7,326 bases of DNA. It comes from an uncultured Lachnospiraceae bacterium. Lineage in GTDB: Bacteria; Bacillota; Clostridia; Lachnospirales; Lachnospiraceae. The stretch spans positions 1 to 7,326 of the forward strand of contig CALZHV010000104.1 of the NCBI GenBank assembly GCA_945787485.1. Reading direction: 5' to 3'. The notes below the pieces were generated by a model, which searched no databases, was not told the origin of the DNA, and saw nothing but the letters and a program-made list of their open reading frames with translations. Below are positions 1-6,931 of the stretch, in pieces; within the stretch, counting starts at the first letter, position 1, and each line of letters starts with the position of its first letter. Both the position numbers and the translations under genes were made by a program.

Positions 1-1
1 C

Positions 2-2224
2 GGCGGTGTATCAGTAGCAATCGGAGAGCTTGCAGATGGACTTCGCGTTCAGCTTGACAAGGTTCCAAAGAAATATGCAGGTCTTGACGGAACAGAGCTT
101 GCTATTTCAGAGTCACAGGAAAGAATGGCAATCGTTATCGATCCTAAGGATGTAGATAAAATGATGGCATATGCCGCAGAAGAAAACCTTGAAGCTGTAG
201 CTGTTGCGGTAGTAACGGAAGAGCCAAGACTTGTACTTAGCTGGAGAGGAAAGGAAATAGTAAACTTAAAGAGAGCATTCCTTGATACAAACGGTGCTCA
301 TCAGAGTACAAAGGTTAAGGTTTCAATGCCGGATTCTGATGTTAAATATTTTGCCGAAAGCGCAAAGGCAAAGACTGATAATGTTAAAGAGCTTTGGTTG
401 GATACATTGTCAGACTTAAATGTATGTTCACAGAAGGGTCTTGTGGAAATGTTCGATTCATCAATCGGTGCAGGAACAGTTACAATGCCTTATGGTGGTA
501 AATATCAGCTTACACCAACACAGACAATGATAGCTAAATTGCCTGTATTAAAGGGTAAGACGGATACTGTTACAATGATGAGCTATGGCTTTGACCCATA
601 TCTTTCAAGCTGGAGCCCATATCACGGTTCGGTATATGCTGTACTTACATCTGTTGCCAAGATAGCTGCATCAGGTGGTGATGTAAGCAAAATAAGACTT
701 ACATTCCAGGAATATTTTAAGAGACTCGGAGCCGACCCATACAGATGGGGTCAGCCGCTTTCAGCATTGCTTGGAGCATATGATGTTCAGCTTGGATTAG
801 GTCTTCCGTCAATAGGTGGTAAGGATTCAATGTCAGGTACATTCAATGATATCGATGTACCTCCAACACTTGTTTCTTTTGCTGTTGATGTTGCAAGTTA
901 CCTTAATGTTGTTACACCTGAGCTTAAGGAAGCAGGAAACTTATTAGTTAAATTTGATATCAATAAGGATGAGTATGATCTTCCTGATTACAACGACGCA
1001 CTTGAAAAGTACGGAAAATTATTTGATGCTGTTAAGAACGGTCTTGTTGAATCTGCATATGCAGTAGGCTTCGGTGGTATTATCGAGGCAGTAAGTAAGA
1101 TGGCTTTTGGTAACAAGCTCGGTGTTGAACTTGAAGATGTAGTTTCAATTAATGAACTTGTAGCTAAGGATTACGGCTCAATAATCCTTGAAGTTAAAGA
1201 GCAAAATATAAATGCACTTGGAATTCCATGTACTGTTATAGGTAAGGTAACCGATACAGCTTCGTTTACATATAAGAATACGACTATCAGCATGGATGAA
1301 GCAATTGCTGCATGGACAAAAACTCTTGAGAAGGTATTCCCTACAAGCTCAGGCGTTGAGGATAAAAAGATTGATACAGGCTTATTTGATGCTAAGAGCA
1401 TATTGGTTGCAAAGAATAAGGTTGCAAATCCAAAGGTATTTATACCTGTATTCCCTGGTACAAACTGCGAATACGATTCTCTTAAAGCATTTGAGAAAGC
1501 AGGAGCTTCCGTATCAACAGTTGTATTTAGAAATCAGAACGCACAGGATATAAGAGATTCAGTTGATGCATTTGTGAAGGAAATATCAAACAGCCAGATT
1601 ATCATGTTCCCTGGTGGATTTTCAGCAGGTGATGAGCCGGATGGTTCAGGAAAGTTCATTGCTACAGCATTTAGAAATGCAAAGATTTCTGATGAGGTAA
1701 TGAAGCTTCTCAATGAGAGAGATGGTCTTGCACTTGGTATATGTAACGGCTTCCAGGCACTTATCAAGCTTGGACTTGTACCATATGGTGAAATAAGACC
1801 ACAGACAGATGATTCGCCAACACTTACAATCAACAGTATTGGACGTCATCAGTCAAAGATGGTATATACAAAGGTTGTTACAAATAAGAGTCCTTGGCTT
1901 GCAAAGGCAGAGCTTGGTGGTGTTTACACAGTACCTATTTCTCATGGTGAAGGAAGATTTGTTGCAAGCAAAGAATGGATTGATAAATTATTTGCAAATG
2001 GTCAGGTAGCTACTCAATACGTTGATATAGACGGAAATCCTACAATGGATGAATATTACAACGTAAATGGTTCATATTACGCAATTGAAGGTATAACAAG
2101 TCCTGATGGCAGAGTGCTTGGTAAGATGGCGCACTCAGAAAGAAAGGGCGATGCAGTTGCAATAAATATATTCGGAGATCAGGATCAGAAGATATTTGAA
2201 TCAGGAGTTGCATATTTTGCATAA
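2..2224 (+). CDS. purL: Phosphoribosylformylglycinamidine synthase PurL, C-terminal ~740 residues (5' end outside window)
   Basis: Fourth step of purine synthesis in the cytosol: FGAR + glutamine + ATP gives FGAM + glutamate + ADP + Pi. The frame is open to the left edge; the first complete codon is at 2, and residues before the ATG at 125 read GGVSVAIGELADG then ISESQERM, a PurL signature. That ATG is therefore internal and the gene begins upstream. Seen in order: end of the first AIRS-type ATP-binding half; the second AIRS half (AGTVTMPYGGKYQ, SPYHGSVYAV, GLPSIGGKDSMSGTF, about 460-900); a linker; and a class I glutamine amidotransferase domain from about 1430 (FIPVFPGTNCEYDS). The nucleophile Cys lies in LGICNGFQ (codon 1742-1744), the catalytic His and Glu in SHGEGRF (1943-1951). 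The fused glutaminase marks the large single-chain PurL of about 1250 residues, not the small PurL/PurQ/PurS complex. The stop at 2222-2224 is followed by a terminator, so this ends its transcript. Confidence 0.97.
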   Translation, partial: GGVSVAIGELADGLRVQLDKVPKKYAGLDGTELAISESQERMAIVIDPKDVDKMMAYAAEENLEAVAVAVVTEEPRLVLSWRGKEIVNLKRAFLDTNGAHQSTKVKVSMPDSDVKYFAESAKAKTDNVKELWLDTLSDLNVCSQKGLVEMFDSSIGAGTVTMPYGGKYQLTPTQTMIAKLPVLKGKTDTVTMMSYGFDPYLSSWSPYHGSVYAVLTSVAKIAASGGDVSKIRLTFQEYFKRLGADPYRWGQPLSALLGAYDVQLGLGLPSIGGKDSMSGTFNDIDVPPTLVSFAVDVASYLNVVTPELKEAGNLLVKFDINKDEYDLPDYNDALEKYGKLFDAVKNGLVESAYAVGFGGIIEAVSKMAFGNKLGVELEDVVSINELVAKDYGSIILEVKEQNINALGIPCTVIGKVTDTASFTYKNTTISMDEAIAAWTKTLEKVFPTSSGVEDKKIDTGLFDAKSILVAKNKVANPKVFIPVFPGTNCEYDSLKAFEKAGASVSTVVFRNQNAQDIRDSVDAFVKEISNSQIIMFPGGFSAGDEPDGSGKFIATAFRNAKISDEVMKLLNERDGLALGICNGFQALIKLGLVPYGEIRPQTDDSPTLTINSIGRHQSKMVYTKVVTNKSPWLAKAELGGVYTVPISHGEGRFVASKEWIDKLFANGQVATQYVDIDGNPTMDEYYNVNGSYYAIEGITSPDGRVLGKMAHSERKGDAVAINIFGDQDQKIFESGVAYFA

Positions 2225-2244
2225 TTAATAGTTTTCATAAAATA

Positions 2245-2292
2245 AAAAGGCTTACGAAAGATAAAATATGACTTTGTCTTTGTAAGCCTTTT
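2245..2292 (+). terminator. Intrinsic terminator after purL
   Basis: AAAAGGCTTAC (2245-2255) pairs perfectly with GTAAGCCTTTT (2282-2292). After one bulged G at 2256 the stem continues through AAAGATAAA against TTTGTCTTT, giving about 20 bp around a 7-base loop. The right arm ends in TTTT and is followed by T-rich sequence. The A-run on the left means it could also stop transcription from the other strand. It sits 20 bases after the purL stop. Confidence 0.88.
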
Positions 2293-2315
2293 GATTATTA
2301 TTTCAGGAGAAATAA

Positions 2316-3518
2316 ATGTTGAAAAACAAAAAAATTCTATTTATGGGAATAACACTTTGTCTATTGTTTGTTATAACCGTATTGTTCGGAGGAAATATTA
2401 AGCTTAAAGATTCCGGATTGCAGGACGGTATGGTGAGCAAAGACGAAAGTGATAACAATTATATAGATTTGATTATAGATGATGAAAATGAAAATGTAAC
2501 CGAAGATGACACGGAAGAAGCAGAGATTACTTCGATTATAGATTCCATGACATTGGAGGAAAAGGTTGGTCAGCTTTTTTTTGTAAAAAATGACAATCGA
2601 TTCGATGAAAGTATTCTTGATGAGTATCCATTCGGTGGAATAATTATTTTTGCAAGTGACTGCAAAGGAGAAACAAAAGAATCATTTACTAATAAAATAG
2701 ATTTATTACGGCAAAAGAGTAAATATCCGTTGTTTATTGGTATAGATGAAGAGGGCGGGTCTGTTACAAGACTTAGTCAATACAGAGCATTGTCTGAAAA
2801 GAAATATCAATCGCCAAGACAGGTATATGCTTCCGGTGGTATGGATGCGATAAAAGAAGATACGATAGAAAAATCCAGACTGTTGTTATCATATGGAATA
2901 AATGTTAATTTTGCACCTGTTGCAGATGTGACACAAAAATCTTCCCAATATATGTATCAAAGATCATTTAGCGGTGACGCCGTTGAGGTTGCAGAATATA
3001 TCGATTTAGTCGTAACTACGATGAATGAAGAAAAAATTGGAAGTGTGGTAAAGCATTTTCCGGGATACGGAGGAAATGGCGACACACACAAAAATGTCAT
3101 ACATGACAAAAGAAAATATGAAGAGTTTGAAGAGTCGGATTTTTTGCCGTTTGTGGCGGCAATTCAGGCAGATGCACAATGTATTTTGATAAGCCATAAT
3201 GTAGTAGAATGTATAGATGAGGAAAATCCTGCGTCGTTATCTTACAAAGTACATGCTTTGTTGAGAAACGAGTTGGGCTTTAATGGGGTTATTATTACTG
3301 ATGACCTTATGATGGATGGCGTGTCAAATTATGTAAGTGCGAAGGATTCTGCTGTTATGTCTATACTGGCAGGAAATGACATGATTTTGTCAACAGATTA
3401 TAAGGTTCAGTATCAGGCGGTACTTGATGCAGTATCGGAAGGCAGAATAGATGAAGAACGGATAGAAGAATCTGTCAGAAGAATACTAAGGTGGAAGAAA
3501 CATATAGGAATAATGTAA
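2316..3518 (+). CDS. Membrane-anchored or secreted glycoside hydrolase family 3 (NagZ-like beta-N-acetylhexosaminidase)
   Basis: Probable exo-acting beta-glycosidase of the NagZ branch of GH3, which removes N-acetylglucosamine from muropeptides or related glycans; in Gram-positives it acts outside the membrane. The 400-residue protein starts with KNKK and a hydrophobic stretch (about 7-25), a signal peptide or anchor with no lipobox Cys. A strongly acidic linker (about 40-70) follows. The single (beta/alpha)8 GH3 domain runs from about 72 to 396: EEKVGQLFFV, GGIIIF, FIGIDEEGGSVTRLS (140-154), INVNFAPVADV (195-205), KHFPGYGGNGDTH (246-258) and ITDDLMMDGV (327-336). By family knowledge D329 is the nucleophile and D256/H258 the acid/base dyad. 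There is no second GH3 C-terminal domain, as usual for NagZ. The start has AGGAGA (2305-2310) 5 bases upstream. Substrate is not proven by sequence; another beta-hexosaminidase or glucosidase activity is possible. Confidence 0.9.
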   Translation: MLKNKKILFMGITLCLLFVITVLFGGNIKLKDSGLQDGMVSKDESDNNYIDLIIDDENENVTEDDTEEAEITSIIDSMTLEEKVGQLFFVKNDNRFDESILDEYPFGGIIIFASDCKGETKESFTNKIDLLRQKSKYPLFIGIDEEGGSVTRLSQYRALSEKKYQSPRQVYASGGMDAIKEDTIEKSRLLLSYGINVNFAPVADVTQKSSQYMYQRSFSGDAVEVAEYIDLVVTTMNEEKIGSVVKHFPGYGGNGDTHKNVIHDKRKYEEFEESDFLPFVAAIQADAQCILISHNVVECIDEENPASLSYKVHALLRNELGFNGVIITDDLMMDGVSNYVSAKDSAVMSILAGNDMILSTDYKVQYQAVLDAVSEGRIDEERIEESVRRILRWKKHIGIM

Positions 3519-3551
3519 AATAAAAATGTGTTGATTAAGGAGTGAAACAAG

Positions 3552-4382
3552 GTGTTTGGCTACATTGTAATAAACAAACCGGAAATGAAGATAAAAGATT
3601 TTCAAAGATATGGCAAATATTATTGCGGTCTTTGTCACAGTATGAGGGAGCAGTATGGCATTTGTGAGCAGACATCTTTAAACTATGATGCAACATTTGC
3701 ATGTGTATTGCTTACGGCGCTTTATACTCCGAAAACTTACAAAGGAAAAAAACTTTGTGTAGTGCATCCTTTGAGTAAAAAAGAGTTTTTGAAAAATGAT
3801 ATAATTGATTACATTGCCGACATGAATATTGTACTGGCATATTACAAATGTCTTGATGACTGGAAGGATGACAAGAATATTGCAAAGCTTGGATACAGTA
3901 GTGTCATTAGGAAATCGGTAAAGAAGATAAGAAAAAAATATCCGAAAAAAATAAAGTTTATAAGAGAGCATTTACAGAATTTTTATGAATATGAAAGCAA
4001 AAACATTTTAGATATTGATAAAATGTCAGGTGCGTTTGGAGAAGTGATGGGCGAGATTCTTGCTTATCGGGAGGATGAATGGGAAAAGGAATTAAGACGA
4101 TTAGGCTTTTATCTGGGCAAATTCATATACATCCTTGATGCGTATGATGACATAGATGAAGATATTAAGAAAAACAGATTTAATCCGCTTGTAAAGCAGT
4201 ATGACAGTGATAATTTTGATGAATATGTAAAAAAGCTGCTTATGATGTCGGCAGCAGAGCTTGCAAAATCATTTGAAAGATTACCGATAATAGATGAGGT
4301 AGCTATTTTACGAAATATTATCTATTCGGGAATATGGAGTAGATATGAGGCTGTAAAGGCCGAAAGGAGTAAAGATGAATAA
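3552..4382 (+). CDS. DUF5685 family protein, predicted helical, function unknown
   Basis: Recognised from the N-terminal pattern MFGYIVINKPEMK followed by YYCGLCHSM (C25, C28, H29) and CVVHP (C69, H72), which I associate with DUF5685 of Clostridia; no function is established. The GTG start at 3552 is supported by AAGGAG (3537-3542) 9 bases upstream and by the family N-terminus; no in-frame ATG lies near enough to compete. No signal peptide or membrane segment is seen, so it is likely cytosolic. Two Asp-rich motifs stand out: DDWKDD at 102-107 and DAYDDIDED at 196-204, the second followed by KKNRFNPL. Their form and order recall the two metal-binding motifs of squalene/phytoene synthases, but that is inference. 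It lies 33 bases after the GH3 gene with no terminator between, and overlaps the next gene by 8 bases. Confidence 0.82.
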   Translation: MFGYIVINKPEMKIKDFQRYGKYYCGLCHSMREQYGICEQTSLNYDATFACVLLTALYTPKTYKGKKLCVVHPLSKKEFLKNDIIDYIADMNIVLAYYKCLDDWKDDKNIAKLGYSSVIRKSVKKIRKKYPKKIKFIREHLQNFYEYESKNILDIDKMSGAFGEVMGEILAYREDEWEKELRRLGFYLGKFIYILDAYDDIDEDIKKNRFNPLVKQYDSDNFDEYVKKLLMMSAAELAKSFERLPIIDEVAILRNIIYSGIWSRYEAVKAERSKDE

Positions 4383-4989
4383 TCCGTATGAGACACTTGG
4401 ACTTAGACCCGGTGCAAGTGAAGAAGAAGTAAAAAAAGCATATAGAACGCTTAGCAGAAAGTATCACCCGGATGCCAATATTAATAATCCAAACAAGGAA
4501 CAGGCAGAAGCAAAATTTAAGGAGGTACAGCAGGCATATCAGGCAATAATGGATGGAAATACCAATTCATACAGCTATGGTTATGGCAGCGACCCGTTTA
4601 ACAGAGCAAGAAATTTTGGCGGTGGTACAAGTAAGGAGGAAAGCCGCCTTGGTGCAGCACAGAACTTCATTATGAACGGAATGTGGCAGGAGGCATTAAG
4701 AACCCTTGCAGATATAGAAGAAAGAAGCGGAAGATGGTATTATCTTTCGGCAACAGCCAATATGGGTGCCGGTAATCAGGCTACAGCAATGGAGCATATC
4801 AATAAAGCTATACAGCTTGAGCCAAACAATCTTGAATACAGAAGAATGCAGAGTAAAATGCAGGGTGGTGGTGACTGGTATACAAGTCGAAGCGCAACAT
4901 ATGAAATGCCAAATGTAAAAGGTAACGGATGCTGTACAAGTCTTTGCCTTTTGAATATGCTGTGCAGATTGTTCAGGTCAATGATATAA
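4375..4989 (+). CDS. J-domain (DnaJ-like) protein with TPR-like segment and short Cys-containing tail
   Basis: Hsp40-type co-chaperone, expected to stimulate the ATPase of a DnaK partner. The 204-residue protein has an N-terminal J domain (about 2-60: NPYETLGLRPGASEEEVKKAY) with the essential HPD at 31-33, then a short Gly/Ser/Tyr-rich linker (62-85). A helical segment (about 91-155) resembles tetratricopeptide repeats (WQEALRTL, WYYLSATANMGAGNQATAMEHI, AIQLEPNN). It lacks DnaJ's CXXCXGXG zinc fingers and C-terminal peptide-binding domains, so it is a class C J protein, not dnaJ itself. The tail carries C186, C187, C191 and C197 and ends in LFRSMI. A more Cys-rich tail is readable one frame over (4955-4981), so the 3' end may be frameshifted. 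AAAGGAG at 4363-4369 supports the ATG, which overlaps the end of the DUF5685 gene by 8 bases. Confidence 0.9.
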   Translation: MNNPYETLGLRPGASEEEVKKAYRTLSRKYHPDANINNPNKEQAEAKFKEVQQAYQAIMDGNTNSYSYGYGSDPFNRARNFGGGTSKEESRLGAAQNFIMNGMWQEALRTLADIEERSGRWYYLSATANMGAGNQATAMEHINKAIQLEPNNLEYRRMQSKMQGGGDWYTSRSATYEMPNVKGNGCCTSLCLLNMLCRLFRSMI

Positions 4990-5054
4990 ACGTGGTCTAA
5001 AGTGTAAAAAAATGGTATGAATAAATGTTTCTATATAAAATAATAGTGATAAAA

Positions 5055-5060
5055 TATAAT
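5055..5060 (+). promoter_or_regulatory. Possible -10 element for the AIM24 pair
   Basis: A perfect TATAAT lies 38 bases before the AIM24 start, in the 109-base gap after the DnaJ-like gene. No good -35 is visible at 16-18 bases upstream (the sequence there is TATATA-like), and such hexamers arise by chance in AT-rich DNA. No terminator is seen in the gap, so read-through from upstream is also possible. Confidence 0.3.
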
Positions 5061-5087
5061 TGCAAGATGTAAATAATTATATTATTC

Positions 5088-5094
5088 AGGAGGG
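5088..5094 (+). promoter_or_regulatory. Ribosome binding site fixing the start of the first AIM24 gene
   Basis: AGGAGGG sits 4 bases before the ATG at 5099. The frame is open further up to a TTG at 5060, but that start has no Shine-Dalgarno, lies inside the leader, and would itself overlap the TATAAT. The ATG at 5099 also matches the length of the paralogue downstream. Confidence 0.85.
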
Positions 5095-5098
5095 AAAA

Positions 5099-5857
5099 AT
5101 GTTTCAATTAAGTAATTTTTATGACAACACAAATATGAAATGCATTAATGAATTGGGTGCATTTCAGGTTTTTGAACACGAGAAGGATTTGTCAGTTTTG
5201 CCGGAAACAGCAGAAATGGCTTATTTTTCATCAACAATGAATGTTAGAAAGAGACAGGTCCTTGTTAATTTAAATAATAGTGCATGCAAGGTTCAGTCAG
5301 GTGCAATGCAGTGGATGCTCGGTAATGTAAATATGGAAACAGGCGTAAAGAGTGCCGGTGGATTTTTCAAGCAGATGGCAGGGTCAGCAGTTACAGGTGA
5401 ATCTGCAATAAAGCCAATTTACAGTGGACAAGGTCTTCTTATGCTTGAGCCTACATTCAAGCACATTTTATTGGTGGATGTTTCAAAGTGGGGTTCAATT
5501 GTTCTTCAGGATGGTTTATTCCTTGCTTGTGACAATACACTTCAGGAAAAAGTAATAGCCAGAAACAATGCATCTTCAACAATGCTTGGTGGAGAAGGCT
5601 TATTCAATCTTTCACTTTCAGGTCAGGGTATTGCTGCACTTGAAAGCCCTGTACCACAGCAGGAGCTTGTTCAGTTCAATCTTCAGGATGATGTTGTAAA
5701 GATAGATGGAAACATGGCAATTGCATGGTCAGGAAGTCTCCAGTTTACAGTAGAAAAGTCAACAAAGAGCTTGATTGGTTCTGCCGCATCAGGAGAGGGC
5801 TTTGTAAATGTATATCGTGGAACTGGCTCTATACTTATGGCTCCGGTAGATAAATAA
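5099..5857 (+). CDS. AIM24 family protein, first of a tandem pair
   Basis: Member of the AIM24 / DUF124 family (jelly-roll-like beta fold, named after a yeast mitochondrial protein). The bacterial role is unknown. The protein has 252 residues with no signal peptide or membrane helix. Family-type segments are FSSTMNVRKRQVLVNL (43-58), VQSGAMQWMLGNVNM (65-79), ESAIKPIYSGQGLLMLEP (101-118), HILLVDV (122-128), DGLFLACDNTL (138-148), EGLFNLSLSGQG (166-177), KIDGNMAIAWSGSL (201-214) and GSAASGEGFVNVYRG (227-241). Glycine-rich turns between short strands fit the repeated beta-barrel architecture. It is followed after 40 bases by a colinear paralogue, so they are likely one transcript and possibly hetero-oligomer subunits (inference). 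The 3' part shares near-identical DNA with the paralogue. Confidence 0.88.
   Translation: MFQLSNFYDNTNMKCINELGAFQVFEHEKDLSVLPETAEMAYFSSTMNVRKRQVLVNLNNSACKVQSGAMQWMLGNVNMETGVKSAGGFFKQMAGSAVTGESAIKPIYSGQGLLMLEPTFKHILLVDVSKWGSIVLQDGLFLACDNTLQEKVIARNNASSTMLGGEGLFNLSLSGQGIAALESPVPQQELVQFNLQDDVVKIDGNMAIAWSGSLQFTVEKSTKSLIGSAASGEGFVNVYRGTGSILMAPVDK
5744..5784 (+). repeat. 41-base perfect direct repeat within the two AIM24 genes (partner at 6543-6583)
   Basis: Bases 5744-5784 match 6543-6583 without a mismatch; beyond them a further ~35 bases differ only at four third-codon-type positions. The encoded 26 residues, FTVEKSTKSL through VNVYRG, are identical. This is far more alike than the rest of the pair and suggests recent duplication, gene conversion or very strong constraint. 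Confidence 0.85.
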
Positions 5858-5897
5858 TAGCACTTTATAATTATATATTAAAAAGGAGAAAATAAGT

Positions 5898-6770
5898 ATG
5901 GTTAGTCAGAATATGTTAAACAATCCAAACATAAATATTATTGCTCAGATGGGTAATGTCAGTGTATTGGAATTTAATCAGGATATGAGTGTTACTCCGC
6001 TTACATCAAAGCAAGAATATTATTCTGCACAGATGAATGTTAAGAAAAGACAGGTAATGATTCAGCTTAACAATGATGAGTATGTGCTTCAGTCAGGAGC
6101 AATGCAATGGATCAGCGGAAATGTCAATATTAAAACAGGTGTTAAAGGTGCAGGAGATTTCTTAGGTAAGCTTGTCAAAGCAAAGGTTACTAAAGAAAGC
6201 GCAATAAAGCCGGTTTATTCAGGTGCCGGAACACTTGTGCTTGAGCCTACATACAGACATATTTTACTTACAGATGTTTCATCATGGGGTGGACAGATAG
6301 TATTAGATGATGGTTTATTCCTTGCATGTCAAAATACTTTACAACAGAAGGTTGTTGCACGTAGTAATGCATCATCTGCTTTGTTGGGTAAAGAAGGTTT
6401 ATTTAATTTGAGCCTCGTTGGTTCAGGTATAGCTGTTCTTGAAAGTATTGTTCCAATGGCAGAAATTATTGAGGTAACACTTGATAATGATGTTATGAAA
6501 ATAGATGGAAATATGGCAATTGCATGGTCGGGAAGCCTTGATTTTACAGTAGAAAAGTCAACAAAGAGCTTGATTGGTTCTGCTGCATCAGGCGAAGGCT
6601 TTGTAAATGTATACCGTGGCTCAGGAAAAATCTGGTTAGCACCGGTAATGGCGAGTGACTATTATGCAGGTCAACAGAATACTGTAGAAAATAGTGACCA
6701 GCAAAATACTGCAGACACAGTATCAGATGCGATAGATGTTGTTTCGTCGATTGTGGATATCTTCAGTTAA
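5898..6770 (+). CDS. AIM24 family protein, second of a tandem pair, with extra C-terminal tail
   Basis: Paralogue of the preceding gene, nearly colinear over residues 40-250 (STMNVRKRQV becomes SAQMNVKKRQV; SGAMQW, SAIKP, LFLAC, EGLFNLSL and KIDGNMAIAWSGSL are shared). Hand alignment of residues 141-250 gives about 84 identities in 110 positions. The first ~40 residues differ, and after residue 250 this copy adds about 40 residues: a Gln/Asn/Thr-rich stretch (YYAGQQNTVENSDQQNTAD) then a hydrophobic end (DAIDVVSSIVDIFS). The ATG has AAGGAG at 5883-5888, 9 bases upstream. Function is unknown; an assembly with the first copy is plausible. It is the last convincing gene in the window, followed by the hairpin-repeat region. 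Confidence 0.88.
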   Translation: MVSQNMLNNPNINIIAQMGNVSVLEFNQDMSVTPLTSKQEYYSAQMNVKKRQVMIQLNNDEYVLQSGAMQWISGNVNIKTGVKGAGDFLGKLVKAKVTKESAIKPVYSGAGTLVLEPTYRHILLTDVSSWGGQIVLDDGLFLACQNTLQQKVVARSNASSALLGKEGLFNLSLVGSGIAVLESIVPMAEIIEVTLDNDVMKIDGNMAIAWSGSLDFTVEKSTKSLIGSAASGEGFVNVYRGSGKIWLAPVMASDYYAGQQNTVENSDQQNTADTVSDAIDVVSSIVDIFS

Positions 6771-6776
6771 CGCTCG

Positions 6777-6818
6777 TATATATTGTTAAAACATTTTATT
6801 GTTTGTTGGCAATATATA
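6777..6818 (+). other. AT-rich inverted repeat after the AIM24 pair
   Basis: TATATATTG (6777-6785) pairs with CAATATATA (6810-6818) over a 24-base loop, whose ends can add a few weak pairs (TTAA with TTGG). It begins 6 bases after the stop codon. No T-run follows, so it is not a good intrinsic terminator; it may be a 3' end stabiliser or chance in AT-rich DNA. Confidence 0.4.
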
Positions 6819-6845
6819 TCATGTATTTATTGAGGGGGTAAAAGA

Positions 6846-6931
6846 GGCAGGATATATACATATTTTTTCGTGACTAACGTAACCTAATGTCCCGAAAAAA
6901 CAGTATATATCCTGCCTTTGTTGTCCGGAAC
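6846..6931 (+). repeat. Hairpin unit, copy 1 (without the conserved 5' block)
   Basis: Stem 1 is 6846-6859 with 6903-6916 (14 bp, perfect). An ATA/CA internal loop follows, then stem 2, TTTTTTCG (6863-6870) with CGAAAAAA (6893-6900). GAC (6872-6874) can pair with GTC (6889-6891), leaving the 14-base loop TAACGTAACCTAAT. Downstream comes TTTGTTGTCCGGAAC (6917-6931). The upstream flank shows only a short trace of the block seen in copies 2 and 3 (TATTTA then GGGG). The TTTGTT after a GC-containing stem foot could make this the terminator of the AIM24 transcript. Confidence 0.88.

Noticed and set aside
125..127. ATG at 125 as the start of purL
   Set aside because: The same frame upstream to position 2 encodes recognisable PurL sequence ending ISESQER directly before it, so this Met is internal.
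1534..1833. Minus-strand and alternate-frame open frames inside purL and the other genes
   Set aside because: They overlap strongly supported genes, have no ribosome binding sites or recognisable protein motifs, and are shadow frames.
5060..5098. TTG at 5060 as the start of the first AIM24 gene
   Set aside because: It has no Shine-Dalgarno and its 13 extra residues translate the leader including the ribosome binding site; ATG at 5099 has AGGAGGG at ideal distance.
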